Positions 49,008 to 58,179 of a stretch of DNA of 64,000 nt are shown in pieces. The position numbers and the translations under genes are program-made. This DNA is from Selaginella moellendorffii (taxonomy: Eukaryota; Streptophyta; Lycopodiopsida; Selaginellales; Selaginellaceae): contig NW_003314316.1 of NCBI RefSeq assembly GCF_000143415.4, positions 322,120-386,119 on the forward strand, read 5' to 3'. The notes under the pieces are model-generated. The model was not told where the DNA came from and did not search any database. It saw nothing but the letters and a program-made list of their open reading frames with translations. Position 1 is the stretch's first letter; the number at the start of each line of letters is the position of its first letter.

Positions 49008-49559
49008 TGTGGGGAAAAATACACAACAACCAAGAAAGACAGGAAAGACTCCCCTAGGGCTTGTATTTCAGCAGTAACTACAAATCACTCATACTGAGTG
49101 CGCTGGGCCTGCAGTAACTCCTCTATGATCACGGCGATGGGATCTTGACGGCCTATAAGAGGTCCCACCATCTTCAAGCAGAGAGAACTCCAGAACCCGA
49201 GAGAGAAAACAAGAACTATAAAATAACTGAATGGCCGTACCTAATTTCAAACTCCCAAAAACTTAAACACCAACCAATGGCTGAAACTTTCCTAGCTAAT
49301 AAGTCTTCATCCACAACTCCGATCGACTTGATTTCACCACCAAAGAATTGCCCTTGATCAGATCTTCAACTTTCTAGAAAACAACTTCTTCAAATTCTCA
49401 CTTCTGAAATCCGTCATTTTTTCTCTCTCTAGACGAAATATTCATAGGAAGCTTCTTCAATGAGCTTCTTCATTTTTCACCTTTTTCTAGCTTAGAAATA
49501 CGTCAGTACTCACAAAAACAACCTCAAGTATGAAAATACGACCATATATATGGTTGACA
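49008..49559 (-). repeat. LTR (5' LTR of the minus-strand element)
   Basis: 552 bp, TGTGGGG to TTGACA, nearly identical to 41989-42540. The target duplication GCTCT follows at 49560-49564. Confidence 0.93.
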
Positions 49560-50056
49560 GCTCTACAACTGGTTTCGAAATGCTTAAGCATTCCAGGTCT
49601 GATATAAGAGTGTCCATGGGCCTTGGTCTCAACACACCACGGACGGGAGGTGTTCTCAAGGCAGCGCTCAAAAGATCCTCTGGACTCACAAAAATCTCCT
49701 CCGGAACAGCTTCCAAATGTCCATCCCTCGCAGGAAGAAAGCACGTACTGCCTTCGAAAATTGATCTCCGAGTAAAAGTTTTGGGAGAAGGACTCTCCTC
49801 CTGGAGCTCGAACGCATCCACTTCGGCAAAATGTGCTTGCTTCTCTCGAACAAAAGTGGCTGGAGGTTTCAAAGGAACCACCCTTCTCTGGGATCCATGA
49901 AAAAACTCAGGAACTCTCAAAACCTGGAAAAACCCAAAGACTTACTTTCATCTGGGCCGAAAAACGTTGCAGCGCACAAGGTATCTTATGGTGCGCAAAA
50001 TCCTTTTGAAAGACCACACTTGTTCGTCTTGAAGAATCCAATCCACGAGTAAAGAT

Positions 50057-50824
50057 CAGTGCTTCAAAACACGCCGTGCACCACGGCGTGTTGGCGTGGT
50101 GACACAAACACGGCCCCCAGCCGTGTTAACACGGGCCGTGTTCATTGACTCGGTCAATGCTCCAAAACACGGCTCCAAACACGGTTGAAACACGGTTGAA
50201 ACACGGTCAAATACCGTGTGACCACGCCGTGTTTTAAAACAATAGCTCACGTGGTTCACGTGAGTGTTTTGCGCTTTGATGTTTTCTTGTCTTGCGATCA
50301 ATCAAAAATTCCTCTCAGATGGATCGTATAACAAAGGGTTCTGTGCAGTGGTGGGAGGACAATGGCTACTCAGGTCCAGATTTGCAGAGGTTGACAATTC
50401 GAGTGCTTAGTTAGGCAAGTTCTTCCTCATCTGTGGAGCGATTATTCAGCATTTTTGGGCACATCACTTCAAAGAAGAGAAATTACTTAGTAGTGAGCCG
50501 GATTGCAGACTTGGTATTTGTGGCCAATAATACCAAGTTGATAGGGAGCCACACTTCCTATGACAAGTTTGTGGGATTGAGCCAGACAGGAAGTATTCCT
50601 CAAATTACTAATGTTGATATTGAAGCTATGGAAGAAGAGGATGAAGATGAAAATGATGATCCTGCTAATGAGGAGCTTCTAGATGAGACGGAGTGATAAG
50701 TAGAATATTCTAGAGAATATTCGTGTTTTCACCCGTGTTTATCCGTGTTCATTTCCATGTTCCATGTTCGTGTTCAAAAAATTGAATGCCATGTTCGTGT
50801 TCGTGTTCGTGTTTTGAAGCTATG
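50057..50824 (+). mobile_element. hAT-family DNA transposon, 768-bp deletion derivative
   Basis: Bounded by 8-bp target duplications GTAAAGAT (50049-50056 and 50825-50832). Terminal inverted repeats: left CAGTGCTTCAAAACACG, right end complementary CATAGCTTCAAAACACG. Subterminal regions are packed with ACACGG/CCGTGTT-type motifs on the left and GTTCGTGTT motifs on the right, as expected for transposase-binding sites. It retains only the 3' end of a transposase gene. Removing the element and one duplication leaves a normal 55-nt haspin intron. Confidence 0.88.
50319..50696 (+). pseudogene. hAT transposase C-terminal dimerisation domain remnant
   Basis: A frame from ATG 50319 reads MDRITKGSVQWWEDNGYSGP, then an in-frame TAG at 50412-50414 (position of a Gln), then ASSSSSVERLFSIFGHITSK and KRNYL. 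This is the conserved hAT C-terminal motif (SSSxxERxFSxxGxIxSxKRNxL). It ends in an acidic tail and TGA at 50694-50696. The catalytic core is absent, so the element is non-autonomous. Confidence 0.8.
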
Positions 50825-51286
50825 GTAAAGATAAAAGAAGAACACCGGAAAATCTCACCTGGAAGAAAGACAGCGATCGATCCAGCTCTTGGTATGCGTT
50901 GTCGTCCTCTTCCCCTCATCGGCGGCACCTCCATCCCTGGCCTTGCCCCGCCGCTTAAAAACAGCAGCTGGCTTCTTCCTCTCCACTCCCACGAAATCCC
51001 CATCTGGCCGATGGATCAAGATCACAAGAACACTAGCAGCGGGGAAAAGAACACACCTGGGAACAGTGCCTCTTCCGCCATGTCCAAGCTCTGAGGGCTC
51101 AAGCATTTCGAATTTTGGGCGGGAAAGGGTTTAGGGCATACATGTGGACAGAAAATGGCATAAAAAGTATCGGGAAGTGGGCTGTTTTCTAGGTGACAAT
51201 AAGAGGGTCTTGGGACGATGTTTCTCTAGAACTTTGGTCGTGTTCCCTGGGCTATTCCCCTCTAGAATTTGGGAAATCGTTCATTC

Positions 51287-52397
51287 ATGGCTCTTCCAAA
51301 TTTCAATTTGCTATTGCTGATTATCAATGAGAATTTGTTGATCATATTTGCTAGTAAGTCCTCACCTGTGTTTTCCTTTTGATTAAATCTATGCATTGCA
51401 GCTTTTAGTGCTGCGTGCTTGAAAGACTACACCAAAGCAGGAGTTTTAGCTTCTCTGTTCTTGCTTGGAAACTGGATCATAGCTTGGTCTGAGGGGAATA
51501 ACAAAGATCACGTAAGAATTCCCAATCTCTTCATTTGATTTTACATACTCTTGTCCAACAGATCAACATCTCCAATGATCTAGAATCCGCATCATTTGTG
51601 AAAACCACAAGCTCGTCTCGTAAGATAGAATCTCATAACAACAAATCTGGGGAGACAGTCACAACAATGGTCATAGACTTCTTTGCAAAATATCATACCC
51701 CAGGTTAGAAAACATTCTAAGAAACATTCTAAGATCACTAAATCATTGATATTAAAAAACATCACTATTGTTTGTGCGTGCCTGTGCAGCCATGATCTTA
51801 GCTACAGCACTGGTCCCTCTGGTGCTGGACACGAGCAATCGAAAACACTGGCTTTACTTGTCGCTCGTCGTAAGCCCATGCGCTCTTGTGATCTCTAGCA
51901 CAGTCACAACCACTGTCGCAAAAGCCCGAGCTGCGCAATTGGGTCTTGTGATCCAGGGCGGTGCTGGCTGCCTCACGGCTCTTGCAAGGCTCAAGATCCA
52001 GAAGGAGAAACTCCGGGAGGTATTGAGCAACAATGGCGAGATCACTGTGACATGCGAGGATGGCGATGGCAGCAGCGAGCATGCGCGGCCAAGTCTCGAG
52101 CCCAACGAAGTTGCCATGCTCACATCGGCAGCTTGGATTGGGAGAGAGTATGTTGCGGCAGTCTCCTCTTGCAATCTCTTCTTGCTCGTCACAAAGATGC
52201 TCGTCACGGGGTTTGTCGTCGCTGGCTACATTCCAGCGCTTGGGGCAGTGGCCCTCATTGCAGATCTTGGAGCTTGCACGGCGGTGGCTTTGAGAGGATT
52301 TGTCACACTCTTGTTGGTCGAGGAGAAGGGAGCTTCTCGACGAGATCTGGAAGAGCGGAAACAAGGTGAATGGGATTTGAGGACTCCGTTGCTTTAG
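51287..52397 (+). CDS. P1B-type (HMA-like) ATPase shell lacking catalytic domains
   Basis: Four exons: 51287-51353, 51402-51511, 51562-51703, 51790-52397; 927 nt, 308 residues, all junctions in phase. It aligns in pieces with heavy-metal P1B ATPases. A membrane segment with CLKDYTKAGVLASLFLLGNW matches the HMA segment before the actuator domain. MVIDFFAKYHTPAMILATAL and LYLSLVVSPCALVISSTVTT match the segment around the metal-binding CPC helix, with SPC instead of CPC. GLVIQGGAGCLTALARLK matches the stretch just before the phosphorylated Asp. The last pair of helices is FVVAGYIPALGAVALIADLG. The actuator TGE loop, the DKTGT phosphorylation site and the nucleotide-binding domain are missing, replaced by about 40-60-residue linkers. 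It cannot be a pump. It may be a degenerate but still spliced gene, or a membrane protein with another role. Confidence 0.65.
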
Positions 52398-52515
52398 AAT
52401 TCTCCAAGTGTTTGCCTTCAAATTGAAACCAAAAGTGTGCCATATGGTGATGCTACAGTTAAGAATAGAGCGTATATGCTGTATACATGTGTTTACAAAA
52501 TGACAATACTTAGTT

Positions 52516-52535
52516 TGTATGTATGTATGTATGTA

Positions 52536-52579
<44 letters not shown>
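52516..52579 (+). repeat. (GTAT)n(TA)n microsatellite
   Basis: A run of GTAT units passes into about 20 TA units. Simple-sequence repeat just 3' of the HMA-like gene. Confidence 0.95.
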
Positions 52580-52582
<3 letters not shown>

Positions 52583-53405
52583 TCTTATAAACTGAAAATA
52601 AGTTTTAGATTTTTCTAGTCATTAATATAAGACAGCCAAAAGATCATGAATTGCAATCTCAGAAGTTCTTACCACAATTAATATACATATTCTCATATCA
52701 TACAATTATATTTATACATTTAATTTTTATTTCACTTAGCAATAATGTATGGTTTACTTTGAATTTTACCAATTTATAATATAAAATTTAAATAACAAAA
52801 GGCAATATATTCACATAGGTTTCAACTTGACTTGGAGACTGAGGTCTCTTAACTATAAAATAGAAGCTTTTATATTTTACAGAATATATGAAGTTATTCT
52901 TAAATAACTAGATAATAAATAAATAATAATAAAGTTTGTCAGCTGAGAAATCTCCTTTCCATGCTTCTATAGGGAAAAAAATATTTCAAGCCAAAGAGTG
53001 AAGAATGTTGTATATCTGCACAAAACATAGTATATCCACTATGTTTGCTTACCTCAGGAGTAAGCTGAGCTCGATCCAGCTCGCGTAGGATCGCGGGAAC
53101 TCTGGCATTGCTCTCCGGATGACCCTCCTGGAAATCAGGTCCATATTCATGAAAACAGGAAATCTGTCGAACTAGAACTTATTACTCACTTGATTGTTGC
53201 CCCGAGCAGGAGCTGAGCAGTACAAGATACGTGAATCTTCACTCACAGTTGCTGCAAACGCTGGGGCCTTGTGACAAGAACGTAAACTCGATCCTGCGAG
53301 GACTCGGGACGTGCAAGAAACCATGCCCCACTCACTCGACATGCCCAACCTAAAAAGTTTCAAGATATCTTTCACTTGGAACTATTGTATGTTAGAGAAA
53401 AAGTT
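52580..53405. other. AT-rich intergenic stretch
   Basis: AT-rich until about 53.0 kb, then more mixed sequence up to the stop of FUT-C. No gene recognised. An open frame at 53172-53375 is without motifs. Confidence 0.4.
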
Positions 53406-55263
53406 TTATTTTCGAAGCAGGCCATTGATAGAGTTAACACTGAGGAAGCCAGCCTTAAGTTTGCCGCTGGTCATCCTCAAGTCGTCAATTATATAGCTCC
53501 AAGTCAAACCCAACACTCCCACAAAGAAATCACACTCGGCTGCCATGACCAAGTTTATAAAGGCCGTGTTGAACGCTTGCTTGTCTCCAAGCAACGCCAT
53601 ATACTCCGCCATCCTGATCGTTCCAACTTGCCTTGGAACATCACTGTAATAAAACTTCCAGCCTTTGTACTCCTTGGATTCATCCACGACGTTCTAAACC
53701 ATGCAAAAGCTTTGTGATTTCAAATCTTTGTCAATGGCTTTCTTACCTGCATTTCTGTGGAAAGCCACACACTTCTTACGTGTGGGAATCTCTTCCGGAG
53801 GACATTAGCGAGCTTCATGTATTCGTCAAAAGAGACTACTCTCATCTCGCTGGCTTTGTCACCCTGTCTCACATGAATGCTTAACAGAGGCCGCGGCATC
53901 CAAGGTCCATAGTCACTCCACACATGTTCTTCCATGGGATTACTGGAATTACGCTTACTCTCATTTCTTGTATGCGGCCATTCAGTGCCAAGGGTTTTAA
54001 GCACCAGTTTTGCAACTTCTTCCCCAAAGGCTCTATGTCGTTCTTTGTTTAAAAGATTGCACAGATACTCACTTGGAAATCGTGTGAGATAGCGAAGTGC
54101 CTGTATACGTTAATTCTAGATCATTAGCCTACCATTTGATGAATGAGAAACTTGCCTGAGCTCTCCACCACCTTCGATGATTTGTGTGGTAATTTGTCAT
54201 GAGCTTGTCTTTTACCCCCACAGTTGGTCGCATTGCTTTCCAAGGCTCTCCCCAAAAACTAAAAACCAGATAATACTAAGTTACTGTATGAAAAAAACTC
54301 TTTTTTCTCACCTTGGTATCTCACCATTCCATTGATCGCCACTAAACTCTTTGATAATTCCCTCGTCCCAGGCCTGTTTTTGCTCAGCAAGCCGCAATGC
54401 CCTTTCCATGCACTCCTCAGAAGCCTCGGGAACAAAGTAGCACGACCAGCGAGCGTGGTTGGATCCTAGCATTATTTTAACACTTTGAAAACATCAGCCC
54501 GAGATAGTCGATAAAAGAGTTTTGAAACCTGTGCATCCTTTGTGCCTGGCACCGTGGTAATCCTTGGTAATGAAAACCCGGCCTTGTATTAGCGCAGCTC
54601 CAAGCATTCCGGCCATTGACACCATGTCAGATCCAACTCCTACCGAGTCGCGCGTCTCGTCGTGGTGCCAAAGTGCGAGAAGAAATCTCGCATCGGTACA
54701 GTTTTTCGGGTGTTGGTGCAACCAAATATCACGCTGGACGCGTCGCGTTAACGGGATATTATCGTCATCACCGCTAATGACCTGTCCAAGAGCAGCAAAA
54801 GGCTACTGAGAAAACCAAGAAAACGAGAAAGATTACCCGATCTAAGAAGAACCTACCTATAAGAGAACTTACCCATGCTGATGCTTGTCTCTGAATTCAT
54901 GTCAAGCTCCTCTTTTTGCTGGTAAAATCCCTTCCAGGATGGATCGTTCCTGCGATCAAACTCTGCAGTCTCCTGGCTGCATCGCTTGCAATCCTGGATG
55001 TGCGGTGCATTGATCGTCACCTCGGGAGGCGTTGCACCGCTCACTCTCGACTACAGATCGCTGCTCCACAGATCGACCAGGAGTTTTACTCTGCTCGACG
55101 CAGCCGAGGTCGAGGAATTAATTGATCTTGGTGCGGGTGTTGGTGTTACACTAGCCTCTTGGCGATCCTGTTTCATCCAGTTCATTCTGAAACTAATCAA
55201 ACAACCAAGTTCAAGGACAAGATCCAAAACAGGAGCCATTTCAGGGAATCCTTCTCCTTTCAT
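53406..55263 (-). pseudogene. GT37 fucosyltransferase, copy FUT-C with premature stop
   Basis: Minus-strand exons at about 55263-54873, 54781-54529, 54465-54312, 54258-54157, 54070-53750 and 53695-53406. The best preserved of the three copies: IQDCKRCSQETAEFDRR, RRVQRDIWLHQHPKNC, SVGVGSDMVSMAGMLGAALI, FVPEASEECMERALRLAEQ, NHRRWWRAQ, PRPLLSIHVRQGDKASEM, ECDFFVGVLGLTWSYIID. The N-terminus has a hydrophobic anchor (APVLDLVLELGCLISF). An in-frame TAG at 55051-55053, after LLVDLWSSDL, precedes the catalytic domain, and no Met follows before IQDCKRC. The best exon 1-2 junction is also out of phase. Intron 4 has a GC donor, shared with FUT-B. Divergent from HEXO2 with 338 bp between start codons. 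Confidence 0.78.
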
Positions 55264-55601
55264 CCTTTTGAGAAATTAGACGAGCACCTAATAGAGATCA
55301 TGATCCTATAGTACAGTTGACTAATGCGACCATGATGGAGATTTTTTTGTGGAAGTAAATTCACGAACGTGCTGAACACTAGATTTCTCGTTTCAGCAAC
55401 AAAACAACAGTAAAGAAGAATAGCTGTCTGATTATACCAAGTGCGTGCGCCACATGTAACGTAAAATACTCATTTTTACAGTCTGTACCAAAATCGAATC
55501 TAGCAAAGAGAAGGGCCGTCCGATCTCCTCCATCCAAGGGTACAGACTAGAAAGCTTAAGATGAGTTTGAATGTCAGTCGAGCTTACCTTACTCCAAAAC
55601 T
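55264..55601. promoter_or_regulatory. Divergent promoter interval FUT-C / HEXO2
   Basis: 338 bp between divergent start codons. It must have held both promoters. No specific element recognised. Confidence 0.35.
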
Positions 55602-57885
55602 ATGTTTGGGAGCAATGGACTGAGGAAGATTTTTGGGATTGGGGTTACAGCTCTTGTGCTTTTATTCATAATAATCGCTAACATTTTGTGGAGTAAGAGT
55701 AGTGTTGATTCTTTCTGGCATGTTGGCCCTTCAAAGTCTTTGGTGAAATGGGATGATCACAACAGCACAGGAGTTTTCATATGGCCAGTCCCCCAAAAAC
55801 GTCTCCAAGGGATCGATTTCCATGAGACTGTGCACAAAGTTTGCCATAACTCCTCCCAGAACTTTAAAAGTCTTGCAAGCAGGGATTGATCGCTACACGG
55901 TATTGATTCTCAAGCAGAGAAAGCTAAGGATTCCAGCGAAAAAGAATCCACCAGATTTTGTTTTGGACGAACTTCGTATCGAGCTCAAGTCATTCAACCA
56001 AAGCGTGAGAGAGACAAAAATTTTAACTTATTTTTCTAGGGAGCTCTATCTTGGTGTAGATGAATCGTATCGCCTCCAAGTCCCCGACCCTTCAAATTCA
56101 AGGGTAGTATTAGCAAAATCTTTGAAGTTGAGCGCTGGTTCACCTCCTTTCTAGCGGCAAGAACTGTCTATGGGGCCCTACGAGGACTCGAGGTAGGCTT
56201 GAAAACAAAAGTTTTGGATTTGCTAAACTATTTGCATTTTTTATAGACTTTTAGCCAGATTTGCACTTACAATGCTGTCGAAAGAGCTGTGCTTTTGCAA
56301 GGCTGCCCATGGAACATTTTTGACGAGCCTAGATTTTCATATCGAGGCCTTTTGATTGGTGAGAACTTTTTTTCTTTAGAACAGACAACGGCCTCTAATT
56401 AATTTTCACTCGCTTACCAGATACTGCTCGACACTACTTGCCATTAAAGACGATAGAGAATGTGATCGACTCCATGGCCTACGCGAAGCTTGTGAGTTCC
56501 AATTTCTCTATCCCTTATATATGAGCCGAGCCCCTTTCTAACTTCTTTGCCTCCAGGATGTCTTGCACTGGCATGTTGTCGACGAGGAGTCCTTCCCTTT
56601 GGAGATTCCATCGTTTCGAAAGGCTCCTACTCTATCTCTCAGCGCTACAACCTCGATGATGCAAAAGCTATAGTCAAGTAAGCTATACTTTGAAAGAGAG
56701 TGCAAATGTCCATGCTTTTATTCTTATACAGGTATGCTCGATTGCGAGGTATACATGTCATGCCAGAGATTGATGTCCCAGGCCACGCTCGCTCATGGTA
56801 AACTTCTTCTGCCTCCATTGTAAATTAATAGATTTACTTGCGTGTAGGGGAGTTGGATATCCTGAGCTATGGCCCTCTGAAAACTGCAAAACACCTCTGG
56901 ACATCAGTAAGAATTTCACTTTTGAGGTGATAGATGGCATATTTTCCGGTATGAACATGTTTTATATTGAATCAAAATCCTTGTGTCAACTCTATGCTGC
57001 CTAGATCTCTCAAAGGTGTTTCCATTCGAGCTCCTTCATATAGGAGGAGATGAAGTTAACACTAGTAAGCAGCAAATTTTCTTGGTGATTGTCAGCTTAT
57101 TTTCTGCTAAACAGGATGCTGGGAAATCACAGAACCTGTAAATGACTGGTACGTTAGATTCGGTTTTACGAAACATCCAACTGTCTGAAGCAGGCTGAGA
57201 AAGCACAATTTAACACCTTCACAGGGCTATGAGTTTTTTGTGCTTCAAGTGCAAAAACTGGCCTTGAAACATGGATACGTTCCTGTCAACTGGTAAGGAG
57301 ATTAGCCATGTCGGATTCCATTAAGTTTTGCTCTCTCTAGGCAAGAACCATTTGAAAAATTTGGACCAAGTTTGTCAAGGAAAACAATTGTTCACAACTG
57401 GTAACTTATCAAAAGGGGTTGTCTCTCTAACTCAGATTGTTCAAATGGCTATTCAGGTGGGGCACTCAAATTCCTCCCAACACTGTCAGCTCGGGCCTCA
57501 AGAGTATAGTTAGCGAGCAATTTTCATGGTCACATTGATATACCATGGGAGGAGTTTTATTCAAAGGAACCATATGATAACATTGCCAGCCACAAAGAAC
57601 AGCAGTTGATTATTGGAGGTGAGGTTTGTATGTGGGGTGAGAAAGTTGATGCAGCCAATATCCAACAAAGAATATGGCCAAGGGCAGCAGCGGCGGCAGG
57701 CAAGCTAGCTTCACTGTATTTGCTTTCTTGGCTAACAATTTTTATTTTGGCCAGAGGGGCTTTGGAGCCCATCTAATGTCACAGGTTTGGGTCCCAAAAA
57801 TGCTGCTCCTAGGCCTGAATTTTTCAGAAGCCTGCTGAATGAAAGAGGAATAGCTGCTTCTCCAGTGAAATCAAAAGAAGGCTGA
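55602..57885 (+). pseudogene. Beta-N-acetylhexosaminidase (GH20) pseudogene (HEXO2)
   Basis: Same 14-exon structure as HEXO1: 55602-56004, about 56044-56114, 56157-56192, 56247-56358, 56421-56491, 56557-56677, 56732-56797, 56848-56948, 57005-57064, 57115-57148, 57194-57292, 57341-57400, 57457-57699, 57755-57885. Eight exons have exactly the HEXO1 length. The anchor (GIGVTALVLLFIIIANILW), EIDVPGHARSW, HIGGDEVNT and GGEVCMWGEKVD are kept. Lesions: one extra base in a C5 run (55790-55794) shifts frame before NVSKGSISM; no clean GT-AG pair joins exons 2 and 3; exon 6 is 10 nt shorter than in HEXO1 and out of frame after EIPSF; exon 13 is 8 nt shorter, with a TGA after FSWSH. The exon 13 donor is GC (57700). 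A dead copy. Confidence 0.85.
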
Positions 57886-58179
57886 AGACACCCCAGGGAA
57901 TATCTAGGAGTTTGCTCTAAAATAGAACCGCTGCCCACAGTGAGGACAGGGTATGCTCATAGTGGCTTGACGTTCTCTTGCTTCTCGTCGTAAGTCGCTC
58001 ATTCACACGATCGAGGGCGCTTCGCCGAGGACCTCTTCGTTGAGGCATCTTTTTTCCTTTATTCTCTTCTCCTCACATATAATTGATCTCCTGTTTTTTC
58101 CCCCTTAAGTGTCCCCAATGGTCGTGACCCTAATACTGAAGTGGCGGCAAATGGAATATTCCCTCAGTTCTACCCCCAC
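57886..58179. other. Spacer between HEXO2 and the minus-strand gypsy relic
   Basis: About 290 bp. It may include the 3' LTR of the relic that ends at 58180, but no matching second LTR is in the window to test this. Confidence 0.3.

Larger units (their letters stand above)
41989..49559 (-). mobile_element. Nearly full-length Ty3/gypsy (non-chromodomain) LTR retrotransposon
   Basis: 7571 bp with two 552-bp LTRs and a 5-bp target duplication GCTCT (41984-41988 and 49560-49564). On the minus strand the order is gag, protease, reverse transcriptase, RNase H, integrase, which is Ty3/gypsy. Integrase ends without a chromodomain. The RT box FLDDFSVYG and the protease region VIDGGAAINVMP suggest a Tat/Athila-like lineage. 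Gag and pol are in one continuous frame broken by two stops: TAG at 47214-47216 and TGA at 44001-44003. The element is inserted in exon 4 of the haspin gene. The LTR similarity says the insertion is young relative to the other relics here. Confidence 0.92.
49560..51081 (-). pseudogene. Haspin-type kinase gene, 5' half
   Basis: Exons on the minus strand: 51081-51057, 51003-50859, 50027-49946, and 49923 down to the retrotransposon target site at 49560. Exon 1-2 give MAEEALFP and then DGDFVGVERKKPAAVFKRRG and TKSWIDRCLSSR. This matches the N-terminus of plant haspins (AVFxRR; SW-RxLSxR). Exon 4 has EVDAFELQEESPSP, the plant haspin DAFELLEESPSP signature, and ends SDLECLSISKPVVEL at the target site. 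Reading on across one copy of GCTCT into 41983 keeps the frame. Intron 2 (50028-50858) is 831 nt, but only 55 nt once the hAT element and one target duplication are removed. Intron 3 (49924-49945) would be only 22 nt, GTAAGT to TTTTCCAG, and is needed for the frame. Confidence 0.8.

Noticed and set aside
54990-55055. An intron removing the FUT-C TAG
   Set aside because: A GT...AG pair of about 65 nt spans the stop, but removing it leaves the frame out of phase, and FUT-B has no intron there.
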